Assembly: GCA_023846275.1 (NCBI GenBank)
Contig: JAIUJO010000300.1
Span: 235,038 to 299,037 of the forward strand
Reading direction: 5' to 3'
Length of the DNA: 64,000 bases
Origin: Vanilla planifolia
Taxonomy: Eukaryota; Streptophyta; Magnoliopsida; Asparagales; Orchidaceae
The notes beneath the pieces were generated by a model. That model made no database searches and had not been told where the DNA came from. It was given only the letters and a program-made list of their open reading frames with translations. Below, piece after piece: positions 24,536 through 38,806 of this stretch. Both the position numbers and the translations under genes were made by a program. Every line of letters starts with the position of its first letter. The stretch's first letter is position 1.

Positions 24536-27500
24536 TAATGCGTGTCTGTTGGAGCAAGCATATGCATGTGTGTGCATCTATGTGTGCGTGTGTGTGCATG
24601 TGTCGTGTGTGCATGTGCGAGTGTGTGTCTATTCGTATTGGTGTGCTTGCATGTGCATGCATGTGTGTGTGCATGTGTATTTCTTATGCATGTACATTTG
24701 AGCATATACATTTGTATGTCCTCGTGCATGTGCATGTGTTTGCATATGGATGTATGTTTGTAGGTACACATGGTTGTGCATGTGTGTACATGGGTACATG
24801 TGCATATTTTTGTGGGTGGGTGCTTGTGTGTAGGTGTGTGCATATGCATATGCTTGTGTGCTTGTATATCTATGCCAATAGGTGTATGTACTTGTGCATG
24901 CTTGCACTCATGTGTGTGTGTGCATGTTTTTGTGTGAATGTGTGAGTGTATATGTGTTTGCATGTTCGTGTGCATGTGTCCACCTATGTGTGTATGTGTG
25001 TTTGTGCATGTTCATTTGTGAACATGTTTGTGAGTGCATATGGTTGTGGAAGTGTGTTTCATGTGTGTGTGTATGTGTTTGTGTGTGTTGTTGTGCGCAT
25101 GTGACCCTATGTGCATATCTTTAATTCTGCATGTGTGTGTGTGCATTTGAATGTGTGTGTGTGTGAATGCATGTGTGTGTGCATGTTTGTGTGTTCATGA
25201 GTGCGGTTGTGCGTGAGTGTGCATGTGTGCATGTCCATTTGTGTTCATGTCTTTGTGTGCATATGTGTGTTTGTGTGCATCTTCTTATGTGTATGTGTGT
25301 ATATATGTGTGTGTGTCTATGGGCATGTTTATGTTTTTATGGATGTGTGTGTTCATGTGTGCATGCTTATGCAAATGTGCATGTTTGTGTGCATGCATGT
25401 GTGTGTTTGTGTGAGTATGTCTACTTGTGTTTGTGTACATTTGTGTGTGTGCATATGCACATAGCAATGTGGGTGATCATGTCTATATGCATGTGTGCAT
25501 ATGCATGCATTTGTGTGTGTGTGCATGTATGTGTACATCTATGTGTGCATATGTGTGTGTATGAGCATGTGTGTGTGTATGTGTTCACATATGTGCATGT
25601 GTGAGTACATGCTCAAATGTATATGTGCATGTACTTCAATGTGTTTGTTTTAGGTATGTGTGTGTCGTTGTTTGTGTTCTTTTCTGCTTGTGTGCATGTT
25701 TCTATGTGCATGCACATGCCTTTATGAGTGTGTGTATATGTATATATATGTGTATATGTGAGTGCATATCCATGTTCATGTGTGTGTGCCTATTTGTGCA
25801 TGTGAATATATGTGTGCATTTGTGTGTGCATGTATATATGTGCAAGTGCATATACAAGTGTGTGTGTGTGTGTGCATGTGCATGCATGTATGAGTGTGTG
25901 TGTACATTTTTGTGCACATGTGTGTCTATGCCTTTATGTGTGCATGAGTGTGTGTATGTCATGTGTGAATGCGTGTAAGCATAGGTGTATATGTGTTTGT
26001 AAGTGGGTAGGTGAGTGTGTGTCATTTGTCTATGCACATTCGTGTGCATTTTTTTTGTGTTCTTGTGTGTGTGAAGGCATGTGTGTGTACATGTGTGCAT
26101 GTGCATGTGTGTGTGGGTGTGTATGTGCAGGTGAGTGGGTGGGTGTGTGTATGCATATGTGTGTGTGTGTGGGTGCATTCATGTGTATTTGTGTGCATGC
26201 ATTCATCTATGTGTGTGCATGTGCATGTGTGTATATATGCATGTGTATGTTTGTGCATGTGTGCGTGTGTGAGTGTAAGTGTGTATGCAAGCACGCATGT
26301 GTGTGCATATCTGTATGTGCTTTGTATAAGTGTGTGTGTGTGCGTATATCTTTACATGCTTGTGTATGTGAGCATGTATGCCCTTGTGTTTGTGTGTTTT
26401 TGCGTATGTACATATGTGTGTCTGTGTGTGCATGTGCTTCCATGTGCATGTTCCCATGTATGTGAGTATTATGCAAGTATGTGTGGGAGTGGGTGCATGA
26501 GTGTGGTTGTGTGTGCACAAGTTTATGTATGTCTTTGCATGTGCATGTGTGCAAGTGTGTGTGTGTGTGTGTTTGTCAGCATGTGCATGTGTGTAATCAT
26601 GTGTATATGTATGTGTGTGTGAGTATGTGTGAAGGTGTATTTTTTTAGTGTGTGTGTGTATTTGTGTGCACAAGTGCTATATGTGTGAGCATGTGTTTGT
26701 ATATTTCTATCTGCATTTGTTTATGCATGTGTGTGTGGCTATGTGGATGTGTGTGCTTATGTATGTGTGCATTTGTATGTGCATGCATGTGTATGTGTGT
26801 GATTATAAGTTCTTGTGCATGGGTCTGTGTATATTTTTGTGTGCATATGCATCCATGTGTATGTGTATACATGTGCTTATGCACACATTTATGTGTGTGT
26901 GTGTGTGTGTGCATGTGTGTATGCATCTGTGTGCATGTGGATATGTTTGCACTTATACGATAATGCGTAGTTGCGTGTGCATGAGTGTGTGTGTGTGGTT
27001 GTGTGTGAGCACTTGTTATTGTTTTTGTGTATGTGTACACATGTTTGCTTGTATGCATGGCCATGTGTGTGTGCACCATTATATGTGTGTGTGTATGTGT
27101 ATGCGTGTATATACATGGAAGTATTTGTGTTCATGTGCATGTGTGTGTCTGTTCATGTGTGCACATGTTTGTGTACATTGTGTGCATAAGAGTACAAGTG
27201 TGCATGTATCTTTGTGTGTATGTGCGTGCGTGTGTGCTTGTGTGTGTGCATGAATGTTCACATGAATATGTGTGCGGGAGGGTGCAGGTTCTCTATATGT
27301 GCATGCATATGCATGTGCATGAGTGCATTAATTTGTGTAAGCATGCACATGTGTGTGCGTGTAAGTGTTGCATGCATGTATATGCATATGTGTGTGTGTG
27401 TGCATTAACACATGTTGGTTTGTGTACATGTTTATGAATCTTTGTGTGTGGTTAAGTGTGTATGTATGTGTGTGTGTGCACCTACATGATTGTTTGCAAG

Positions 27501-30500
27501 TAAGTGCACATGCATTTGTGTTTGTGCATTTAAGTATAGGTGCATGCACATGGACATGAGCATTTATTTGGGTGCATGAGTGCACGTGTCTACATACATT
27601 TGTGTGTGTTAGCATAGGTGTGCGTATGTGTGTGCATGCATGTACATGTGTGCATACTTGTGCATGTGTATGTATATTTGCATGTGCTTGTGTGAATGAT
27701 TATGCATGTGTTAATTTATGTGTTTGTGTATATGTGTGCATGTGTGATAATGTGCGAGTGCACATCCATGTGCATGTGTTTTGCAAATGACTCAGCCTTT
27801 GTTTACGTGTGTGCATACTTAGGCAAGTGCATATGCATTTTTATGTGCATGTGCATGGATATGCATGTTCGTGTATTTGTGTGTATGCATGTGTGTTTGT
27901 TTTGCACTTGTATGTGAGTCATTGTGGATGTGTGTAGTTGTGTGTGATGTGTATGTGCATGTGTGTGTGCTTCTATGGATATGTCTATGGGCCTATGAGC
28001 TTGTGTGTGTGTGTCTATTTATGTGTTTTTGCAGGTGTGTGTGTGTACCCTCCTTGTGTGTGTGCTAGTGCATGTGCATATTTTTATGAGTGCGTATACA
28101 TGTGCATGTCTTTGTGAGCGTATTGGTGCATGGGTCCACATTTGTGTATCTGTGGGTTTGCATACATGTGCACATGTTTTCTTGCATGTGTATGACTATT
28201 TGTGAGTGTATGTGTGTGGGTGTGTTCTTGCATGTAAGAAAATCTATACATATGTGCATGAGGATGTGCCAGTGTGCATGTATGCATGTATATGCATGTG
28301 CACATGTATGCATGTGTTTGTATATGTGTGTGCATGTGTGTGCATGGTCTTGTGTCTGCATGTTTGTCTGTGCATGTTTGCAAGTAGGAGTGTGAGCAAA
28401 AATGTGAGTGTGTGTGTGTGTGATTCCATGTGCACATGTATGTGTTTGCTTGTTTGTACTTGTGCATATTTGTGTGCATATTTTTGTTTATGGGTGTGTA
28501 TATATCTGAACAAATACATGCATGTGTTAGTGTGTATGTTTATGCTTGTGTTTGTGTGTGTTTAGTGTGTCTGTATGGGTGGGAACATGGCTACCTTGGA
28601 GTTAGTGCTTATTTGTATGGGTGTATGTGTTGGTGTGTTTATAGGTGCATGCATTTGTAAATGTATGTTTGTGTTCCTATGGATGTATGCATGTGCATGT
28701 GTGTGTGTCTGAGTGTGTGTTTGCCTATGCATATGTGTGCATGTGCATATATGTGCATGTGAGTGTGTCTCTATGTTTGTGAGTGCATGCACACGAACAT
28801 GCGTGTATGTTTGCTATGCTTATAATATGCATGTGTGTGGGCGTGCGTGTGTGTGTGTATATATGCTTAAGTTTATGAACATATGCATGTGTGTGTATGC
28901 TTTTATGTTTTTGTATATGTGCAGGTGAGCTTGTGTGTGTGTGTTTATATGCATGCATATGCCTATTCTTGTGTGTGTGTTTGTGTATATCAATGCATGT
29001 CTATGTATGTATGCATGTGCATGTGTGTGGCTCTGTGAGTGCATGCATGTACATGTGTGTGTGTGTGTCATGAGTGCATCTATGTGTAAGTGTGCATGTG
29101 TATGTGCGTACATGTATGTGTGGAGGTGTTTGTATTTGGGTGTGTGAGTGTGTGTACAAGCATGCATGTGCATGTGTATGTGCACATGCACACATTTTTT
29201 CAGGTCGATCAGTGGGTGTGTGCGTGTGTTCATGTGTGTGGTTGTGTGTTTGCTTATGTGTGTATATGTGCATTCATGTTTGTGTGTATGTATGTGTGTA
29301 TGCACACACATGTGGGTTTATGGGTGCATATACACAACTGCATGTTTTGTGTGCATCTGTGCAAGTTTCTACGAATATCTTTGTGAATTTTTGTGCTACT
29401 GTGTGCATCTATATGAATAAATGTGCGCATGTGCATGTGTGTATGTGTGTGCATGTCTATAAGCATGAATACTTGTGTGCATGTTTCTTTTCATATGTGT
29501 GTGTCTATGCATATTCTTATACATGTGACTCTGCAAATGTATGTGTCTGTGTGTCTATGTGTGTGCATGTATGTGCTTAAATGTGTGCATATTTTTTTGT
29601 ATATATGATCATGTGTGTGCATGCACAAGTCTGCATGCTCGTGTGTATATGCGAGTGTGCATGAGTACATGTGTATGTGCATGTGTGTGTATGTGCATGT
29701 GTGCTTGTACATGTGCATGTATATGTTTATGCATGTGTTTCTGTACATGTGTATGTATGTGGGTGTGCATAAATACAAGTGTGAATGTGAGCATATGTGT
29801 GTGTTTATTTTTGGATTTGCATTTGTGCATGTGTACATCTGTGTAATTGTGTGTTTGTGCATGTGTGTGTCTGCATGCATGTGTGCTTGCACTTATAAGT
29901 GCATGTGTGTGTATGTGCACACTACGTGCATGTGTGTTAGCTAGCATGTACATGTGTGCCTATGTGTTTACATGTGTGTGTTTGTATGTATGAGTGCATG
30001 AGGGTGTATGCGTGTGTGTGTACATTTGTGTGCTTGTGTCTATGTGTACGTGCATACATATTTGTCTGTGTGAATTGTGAGTTCATGTGTTTACAAGTGT
30101 GTGTACATGTGTATGTGTGCTTGTTTGTGTCATCATGCATGCATGTGTGTATGCATGCACATGTTTATGTGCATCTACATACGTGCATTTTTGCATATTT
30201 TGTGTATGTGTGCACGGGTGGACATGTGTGGGTGTGTGTGTATATGCATGTTTATACATCCATGTGCATGTATGTGTACATGTGTGTATGTAGGTGCATG
30301 TGTGTATGAGTGTGCATGTCTGTGTGAGTGTGCATCTATATGTTTGTGTGTATTTTTTTGCACATGTTTGTAGGTATGTGCATTTACACATGCTTGTGTG
30401 TACGTGTGCATATGTGTTTGTGCATGTGTGCACATACATGTAGGTGTGTGCAATTATATGTTTGTGTGCATTGGCATTGAATGTGCTTAAGTGTATGTGT

Positions 30501-33500
30501 GTGCATATATGTTTGTGTGTGTGTGGGTGAGTATGAATGTGGATGTTTGCATGTGCCTATATGTGTGTGTGCTTGTGTATGTGTGTGGCTATGTATTTGT
30601 GTATGTATATGGTGTACATGCATGTGTGATTGCATGTGGATGTGTGTACATTTGTGGTTGCATGTGTGTTCATGTACGTGTGCATGGTTGCATATATGCA
30701 CATATGTGTGTTTGCATATGTCCATGTGTGCACTACATATGTGTGTGTGCATATGTTTGCATGCATCTAAATGTGTGGGTGTGTTTTTTTGTGTGCATGC
30801 ATGTGTGTATGTGTGTTGGTGTGTGTTTGTGTGTGGCAAGTGTGTGTGCATAAGTGTGTGTGTGGGTGTGTGTGTAGATGTATGTGTGTGCACATGCACA
30901 AATGTGTGTGTGGTTAAGTGCATGTGTGTGTGTGTGTGTGTTTTTGTGTTACTTAGTATTTTTATCCTTATGCGTGTGTGTACATGCATGCTTGAGTGCA
31001 TGCCTATGCACATTTATGTGTATACATGGGCACATATGCATGTCTATTTGTTTATGTTTAAGTATGTACATATAAATATGTGTGTACATGTGTGCACAAA
31101 TGTTGATGCATGTGTGTGCTTGTGTGCATGTATGTGTACATAAAAGTGTATATGTGTGTGCATTTATGCATGTGTGTGAGCATACATCTGTGCATATGAG
31201 TGCATGGTGTGTATTTGTGCACATGTGTGTGTGTGTTTATGTGTGCTTTCATGCATTTGTGAGTGTGTATATGCATGGTTCATGCATGTGAATATGTGTG
31301 TGCATATCTAATTATGTGAGTGTGTGTCTATGTGCATGCATGTGTGCTCATACATGTGTGCATGCATTTGAATATTTTTGTGTAGGTGTTTGTGTGCATA
31401 GGTATGAGTGTGTATGTATGTGGGAAGTCTAGTATGTATATGTGTGTGTGTGTTTGTGTGTTTGTATTTGCACATGAGCACATCCATACATGTGGGTGCA
31501 TGTGTGTGTAGGTTTGTGCATACATGTGTGTGAATGTATCAGTGTGCATGTGTGTGTGGGCATGTGTCATTGTGGGGTTGTCTGTGTATGCATATTTGCA
31601 TGTTTATGCATGGGTTTGTGCATATATGCTTATGTGTGTGTGTGTGTGTGCTTGTGTGTGTATATATTCATGTGGCTACATGTGTGTGTGCATGAATGTA
31701 CGTCTATGTGTGTGTGGGTGTGCATCCATATTTGTGTTCATGTGTTTGCTTGTGTGTGAACATATGTGCATGTGTGCACTCATGTGTGTGTGTGTGTGCT
31801 TGTGTTTGTATATGCATGTGCGTGTGCATGTTTGTGTGTGTGTGTACATTTGTGTCCATGCATGTGTGTTTGTGCATATTTGTGCATGTGCATGTATGTG
31901 TGTGTGCTTCTAAGGGTGTGTGTGTACATATGTGCATGAGTGTGTGCATCTGTGTGTGCATGTTCATTTTTGTATATTTGTATATGTTTGCCTATGTGTG
32001 CGCTTGTGTTCGTGCTTCTTTATGGGCATATGTGGGTGTGTGCATGTATGAGTCTATTTATGTGTGAATATATTTACATGCGTGTGTGTTTGTAGGTAAT
32101 TTTGTGGGTGCGAGTGTGTCTTTATGTGCATATGTGTCATTGTGCATGCGTGTGTGTATACGTTTATGTATCTAGGTCTGTGTGCGTGCTCCTATTTATA
32201 TGTGTTTCGATGTGTGTGTGTGTGTTTTCATTTACTTTTGTGCTTGAGTGTTCATAAGTGTGCATGTGTGTACATACATGTGTGTGTGCATGTGTGCGTG
32301 TGTCATTATGTATGTGTGTGTGCCTATGTGTATGTAAGTATGTGTTTTAGTGCATGCATGAGTATGTGCATGTGTGTGCAAAGCTTTGTGTTTGTAAATA
32401 TGTGTTCATGCAAGTTTGTTTGTGTGTGTGTGCATTTGCATGTGTTTATGTGCACCCTTTTCTATGTACTAGTGCGTGTGTGTGCATGTCATGTGAGCTT
32501 GTAAGCATTCATATGTGCGTACGTATGAGTGTGCATGTTTACTTTTGCTTCTGTGCATGCATGTGTGTGAGTCGTATTAGTTTGTATGTTTGTGTAGGAG
32601 CACACATGTTTATGTGTATGTTTATGTGTGTTTATATGGGTTCACACATGTTTACATCTGTGTCTCGTATTTGTGTGTCTTCTTATATGTAGGTGTATGA
32701 GTGTGTTCGCTTATATGCATGTGTGTGTACATGTGTGTTCAAAAACTTGGATGTGCATTGTGAGTCTGTCCACATGCATGCACGAGTAAATATGTGCTTG
32801 TGTCTATGCATGCTTGTCTTTATTTGTTTGTGTGTTAGTGTGAATATGAATGTTTCTATGTGTGCATGTGTGTGGTCGTATGTTGGCATGCATGTGTGTG
32901 CATTTTGGTGCATGCAAGTGTTTGTGGTTGTGCTTCTGCTTGTGTTTGCAAGTGCATTTGTGCATGTCCATCCATGTGAGTGTATGAGTGTATTTTTGTG
33001 TGTCTATATGTCTATGCATGTGGTTGTGTGTGCATGTGTACGTGTGTTCATGCATTCATGTGTGTGTGTGTGTGCGTGTGTGTTGTGTGAGTGTGTGTGT
33101 GTGAGTGTATTGGTGTGTACATGTGAGCACAAGTGTACGCATGCTTGTGTATGCGTGTGTTTGTGTGTACTGTGCATCTATGCTTGTGCTTGTGTGTAGG
33201 TGTGTGTGTGTGTGTGTACATGTGTATGTGAGCACTCACATATGTGTATGTATTTGTGTACAAAAGTGTGCATGTGTATGTGTGTTTGAATGTATGTGTT
33301 TGTGTCTATCCATGTGTGTTCCATTATATGTTTGTGAGTTTATGAGTTTGTGATGTTGTTTGTGCATGTGTGTGATTTTTCTGTGTGTGCATGTGTTTGT
33401 GCTATGCCTATCCATGTGTATTCCTTTGTGGATTGTGCTTATGTTTGTGTTTGTGCATGTGTGTGTGTTTGTGTGCTTGCATATGTTGTAATACACTTGC

Positions 33501-34040
33501 ATGTGTGTACATTTGTTCTTGTGTGCATATGGGTGTATGTGTGTTTATGTGTGTGTATATGTTGTGTTTGGGTGTGTGAGTGTGTATGCATATGTGTGTC
33601 TGCCTACATATATGTGTGTGTGGATGTGCATGGGTGTTTTTGTGCATACATATGTGTGTGTTTTTCTAAGTCTACATGTGTGTGATTGTGCATGTGTGTT
33701 GAAGTGTGCATACATACTTATGTGCTAATATGTGTGTGTTTATGTGTCTGCGTGCACATGTGTGTGTGTGTGTGAGTTTTTGTGCATGTGAGTATGTATG
33801 TGTGTATGTGCATATGTGGTTCTATGAATGTGTGGGTGCATGCATGTGTGCTTATGCATGCATGTGTGTGTGCTTGTGCATGCGTGTGTGTCTGAGTGCT
33901 TATGTTTATGTGCATGGGCATATGTGTGTATATGCATATGTGTATGAATATTTGTGTGTGCGTGTGTGTGTGTTTATGTGCATGATTGTGTGTGTTGTTG
34001 TGCGTGTGTTTATGTGTTTTGTTGTTGTGGGGTTTAGCGT
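24536..34040 (+). repeat. TG-rich alternating pyrimidine-purine array, block 4, right arm
   Basis: Continuous TG-rich array of 9.5 kb with the same degenerate dinucleotide structure. Small non-array islands occur, for example near 27785-27805 (aatgactcagcctttgttta), 29195-29213 (tttcaggtcgatcagtggg) and 30950-30970. It ends at about 34040 in sequence that aligns with the last 250-300 bp of the copia D LTR. Confidence 0.92.
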
Positions 34041-34336
34041 ATTGGTTTTTAGGACAAAGCTTCTATTGATTGTTTGTTTTAGGGTGAAATTAGGCTTCTT
34101 CTAAGTCCCAAACCACCTAAAAATTTGTCCTACACATTTTAATTATTGTTTATCTTTCTATTACACACCCTTTAGAAAACTTAAAATTTTTTAAAATAAA
34201 ATTAAAATTTTTGAATATTACTTTTACATAATTATTAAATTTTAATGAAATTACTTTAAATATTTTCTTGGAACAATAGTAAGAAATTGAAATTTTTATT
34301 CTTAATAATTAACCTTTTGCTAAACCATATTGTATT

Positions 34337-34348
34337 TGGTGTCAGAGA
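34337..34348 (+). other. Primer-binding site of copia D
   Basis: TGGTGTCAGAGA lies a few bases after the LTR end and about 40 bases before the gag start. It differs at one or two bases from the standard initiator-Met site. Confidence 0.55.
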
Positions 34349-34389
34349 CAAAGTCCATATTTTTGGGCAAGAAATTCTTTGGGTCATCA

Positions 34390-35400
34390 ATGGCTCAAGC
34401 AAATTCTTTGGTAAATTTTCGTGATGGTGTTTCTTCCTATAGGCCACCACGCTTTGTGGTGATTATAATCTTTATTATAAGGCTAGGATGGCTATTCTTT
34501 TATCATACATTTATTGAAAAATTTGAGAAGTAATTTATGGTCCATTTGATTTTCCAACAAAGAAAACATACATGGTATTTTTTTATATAATTTAATAATA
34601 AGGTCATAAATATTTTGCATTGTTCATTTAATGTAATTTAATTAATAAACTTATGAATATAGAAATAGCTTATGAAATTTTGCATAAATTAGAGGTAGCA
34701 TATGTAGAAACCTCTTCAATTAAAGAAAATAAAATAAACATGATGATGCATTATTGTGAGTAATTTAGAATGCTTTTAAACAAATCAATTAAAAGAATGT
34801 TGAAAAGATTTACTATTGTTACTAATATTCTTGCTAGCTTTGGAAAATAACTTTCTATGAATTAATAGATGAAGAAAATTCTTAGAATCTTACGCAAAGA
34901 GCATGATTTACTGACCATCATCATCAAGAATGCAAAAACTATTTTCGTGATGATATTAGGTGACTTGTTTGGTGAGCTTATGACAAGTGAGTGAGGAATA
35001 GAGAGGAGAGAAAAAGAAGATGAATTAGTTGAGAAGAATAAGACAAAGAAGAAGGAACAAACAATAGCAATGTGAATGAAGGAAGGCATTCTAGAGGAGG
35101 CATCCACTAATGATGATGACAGTATGACTTAATTTTAAAAGGATTATCTAAATTTCTTAGTGTTGTAGGAATGTTTCAAAATAAAAAGTCTAAGAAGAAG
35201 AAAGAACTAAAATTTGCATGGAATGATTCATAAGAAATCACTACTAGTGAAGAGGAAGACAACTTTCAAGAACAATTTTGCATGATGGTTAGAGAAGAAG
35301 AGTTTGAAGAAGATAGCGAATCTTCAAATGAGGAAGAGATAAATTATTCCAAAGGAAAATTAGCTACAAAATTACTTTATGTTTGAAAAAGTTATGAAAA
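34390..35400 (+). pseudogene. Copia D gag remnant
   Basis: The likely original start is ATG at 34390 (MAQANSLVNF), followed by GVSSYRPPRF. The frame then shifts, and DYNLYYKARMAILL in another frame continues the N-terminal UBN2 pattern. Around 34660-34800 a further frame reads EIAYEILHKLEVAYVETSS, then ENKINMMMHY, then a stop and KSIKRMLKRFT, the capsid core. At 35185-35385 the Lys-rich then acidic linker is seen (KKKKELKFAWNDS, EEED, NEEEINYS). It parallels the gag of element B segment for segment. At least two frameshifts and several stops abolish function. No zinc knuckle or pol was found downstream. Confidence 0.7.
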
Positions 35401-36456
35401 TTTGCATTAAGAATATAAGAAATGAATGAAACATAATGAATATCATTTTCATTTTGAATAATTTAGAGAATATGTTAGCATTTGTTTAAAGATTATGGAA
35501 AAGGACAATTGTTATTTAAAAAACAATTCAATTAACATGCATCCTTAGTTAAAGAATTTAGTGATTTTAAATCATATTACTCTACTTGGTTAATTTGAAA
35601 TGTAAAACCAATTACTAGAAAAGTTTTTATTACAAATGCAAAATAATCTCATATGCATATGTTTGTTCATATTTTATGTGGTTTATTCATAAGATTACAA
35701 GTCACTATTACATGCAATCAGAATATACTTAATATGCATGTGGGATTACAACTAATATTGATTCCAAAATTTTGACTTTTGCATGGAGAGTAAAACTAAA
35801 AAGTAGCCCATTTTCATGTAAATGTGTTGAACAAAAAGTTTCTTGCTTTCTTAAATGTATTATGTGTGTAAATTTAAAAAATAAAGTTTAACTAAAAAAA
35901 TATCTTATACACCTTAATTGAAAGCAAATAAGATTTGAAAACTTAAGTTTAAAAGATTCAAATGAAAGAAATAGAGAAAATGTACTTAAATAAAAAAATT
36001 CTAAAACTTTAAAATTTATTTAGAGTCATCCTAAAAAATATGTTGTTAGTGAAATTATGATTGGTGTTAAAATTGATCTTATCATAACAATTATTCTTTT
36101 GTACCACAATTTAAATAAAAATAAATAAATAACCCTTCAATAGTATGCTTAATATAATAGTTATAAGAAAATTAATTAATGAAATTGAAAAGATATTAAG
36201 TAAGTTGACACCTTCATCGTCGGATAAATCTATTATTAAAACAAATTATTTTTAATAAAAACCGAATGATAATTCAATGAATAATTTAATGATTCAAAGG
36301 TTTAAAATAATTTAAAAAAATTAGATTGAGATCATTTCAGAGAGAATACAAATAAATTAATAAGGAGCTTTATAGTTTTAGAAAATATGTAGGAGTTTAT
36401 GTTTAATTGTCATGCATATATTTTTATACATTTCATTATAGGTTTTGTAACCATGA

Positions 36457-36468
36457 AAATTGGGAGAT
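36457..36468 (+). other. Polypurine tract of copia D
   Basis: The tract aaaattgggagat lies immediately before the LTR start TGTTGTATTATTATCCCC, as expected for a plus-strand priming site. Confidence 0.6.
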
Positions 36469-38255
36469 TGTTGTATTATTATCCCCTAGCCATTGTGCTT
36501 TGTTCGATGATAAAAAATTCAAAATATTTTTAGTAAATTTATTTTTGTGAATTTCTTTATTTTGGGTAGCTAATATCCCTATTTATGGGAGATTTAAAAT
36601 GAGGAAGAGTAAATGTCAAATGACATGAAGATTATCTTTATTGGATTCACAAACCCTCAAGAGATGTATTTAGAATTAAATTTTAGCAATTTCAATTTTA
36701 CTTTTATTAGAATGTTAATATTGACTAAAATATTTATTATAGGACATAAAAATTAAACTAAAACTATTCTCAAAATGTGATTTAGGTTTCTTATATTTTT
36801 TATATATTCTCCTCAATTACCTTGGTCATCAGTTTAAACAAATAATATCTACATAATTGATAATTAATATGTGACATAAAAATCATAATCCATTTAGTAA
36901 AGGCAAAGTATGCTTCAACTAGTTGCTACATTAAGAAGATTGCTACAATAAATGACTGCAATTCAACATAACCAAGCCTGAACTTGTTTGGTATAACTAT
37001 GCATTGGTCACATAATTCAATGCGAAATAGGATAACACTTTTTAGATTAGGTCATCAATAATGCATTCACAAATCATGAATATGATAGCATTGGCATGCG
37101 TGGGTGATAATCTCTTAAGCAAACTAGAGACAACAAACCCTAAATATGATAACAATATCACATAAGGCTTTAATAACATAACATCCTAACAAATGTTTTC
37201 AATCCAGGCCTAAGACTCAGCCTTTTTTTGTAGTTTGCTTTTGAATTTTGGGACTAAGCACAGCTATCTTATCACATTTTTTTCCCATTGAATTAACCTA
37301 ATCTTCTTTACCATTTTATAATGCCTATTTATGTCCTCTATCTGATCACACTATTTCATGATCATATGTCATTGATTTTGTGCTTCAGATATAAATGTAG
37401 TCATCTAATCATGATTCACATCTAATAGCCAAGATCAATCTCATATTTTTAATCTGCACTAGTTTACTATAATTTGTCGAATCACATAATTTTCATGATC
37501 GTACGATAATGGAGCATTTTGATTGAGTTACTCCTATGCAGTGATTATTCTAGTCATTATTTTGAGTCTTTACAACTTTTAATTAAAAAACTATGTTTAA
37601 ATAAAATAAATATGAATAGTAGAATAGTAATAGCTAATTTTTTTTAGTAAGTTCTTTTAGCCATTACAAATTACCTATAAATAAGATAAGTAAAGTAAAA
37701 AATTTGAGAGATGAATTTTTATGCAATAAAAAAGAGCTTCATGTCAAAATATTGAAGCTGTGAACAACCCATTTCCATCTTCATTTGATCACATTGTTGT
37801 CATTTATTCGTTAAACTCCTAAAATTTTGTTCCCTTGAAATCAACAAAGTAACTATTGTTTTTAATCTTTTATTCATTTAATTAAGATATTTGCATCTTT
37901 CTAACGATTTGCACTAGTGTAGGATTTTGGTTTTTTATATTTCTCTCTTTTTACCATTTTAGCTCATTCTAAGGTTGTAATTGTCTATCTCACTTGTTTA
38001 ATTATTATGAGGTTTTAGCCTAACCATATTTTTGGCAAAAGACTTATAATAAGTATTTTTTTTCCTAGATTTTGTCAGCATTAGATGTTGGCTGGTTTTA
38101 TGAGTCAAACCACATAAAAATAATTTGTATATATTTGAAATTATTATTACGTCTTTGTTACACAACTTTTATAAAACATTGAGTGTTTCTGGAAATTAAT
38201 TGTAAGAAAACTAATTTTTTTTCTTAGTAATTCACCATCTTCTTGTTAAACAACA
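36469..38255 (+). repeat. 3' LTR of copia D
   Basis: About 1.79 kb, starting TGTTGTATTATTATCCCC and ending near aaacaaca. It aligns in order with the 5' LTR of B. A TATA-like tataaataag at 37676-37685 lies in the region corresponding to ataagatgtcttcaaataag in B and could be the old promoter. No target duplication is recognisable on its right, where reverse-orientation satellite begins within tens of bases. Confidence 0.7.
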
Positions 38256-38757
38256 CTTTGGATTAGTCCTAATCTAAAATTACAGCAAATTATATAATTA
38301 AAGATTCCCAAGCAATAATAAATTACCATTTCAATATTAAAAATATAAATATATAAAAAGTAAAACAAAGGTAGCATCCTCCAAAGTTAAAATTGGTATG
38401 AATCACAATATCTTTTAAAACTTGCTAAAACCTTAAAAACTAAAATGCTATCAAATACCCAAAAAAATATTAGATAGTGCTTTTTTAGATGAGTCTAATC
38501 ATATTTGTTTAGCCTTGACCAAACATAATTTTGAATAATTATGCATCCCAGAAGTAAACAAGCTTAAATAAGAAAAAATAATTTTTAATCCCACGTAAAT
38601 ATTGTTGAAACAAAAACAAGAAAAAAAGTAAGGTTATATATGTGAACAAAATGAAAGTAATATAAATATCACAAAAAATGAGATGTTGAAGTTCACTAAA
38701 ATGTAACTAAAATAAACAAAAATTTTTGAAAAATTGTGAATTAGATCATTCTTATAA

Positions 38758-38806
<49 letters not shown>

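Larger units (their letters stand above)
34041..38255 (+). mobile_element. Copia element D, 5'-truncated deletion derivative
   Basis: Order on the plus strand: LTR tail (34041 to about 34331), primer-binding site (34337), decayed gag (34390-35400), AT-rich internal sequence without pol (35400-36456), polypurine tract (36457-36468), complete 3' LTR (36469-38255). The LTR tail aligns with the end of the 3' LTR (accac-taaaaat at 34120 against 38109; gctaaacca against gttaaacaaca at the ends). Gag and LTR are close relatives of element B, so B and D are one family. The 5' LTR is cut by TG block 4; the 3' LTR runs directly into the 400-bp satellite. Confidence 0.72.

Noticed and set aside
1..34040. 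Many open frames of 60-220 codons in the TG arrays, rich in Cys/Val/Met/His on one strand and His/Thr on the other
   Set aside because: They occur in several frames at once on both strands, have no domain or codon signature, and follow directly from a TG/TA/CA dinucleotide sequence in which stops are rare.
18047..34040. Telomere or interstitial telomeric repeat
   Set aside because: No TTTAGGG or TTAGGG tandem is present; the array is made of pyrimidine-purine dinucleotides without GGG runs.
18047..34040. TG arrays as decayed (CG)n by methylcytosine deamination
   Set aside because: Deamination on both strands would give a mix of TG and CA on each strand. Here TG dominates one strand over kilobases, apart from the flipped segment.
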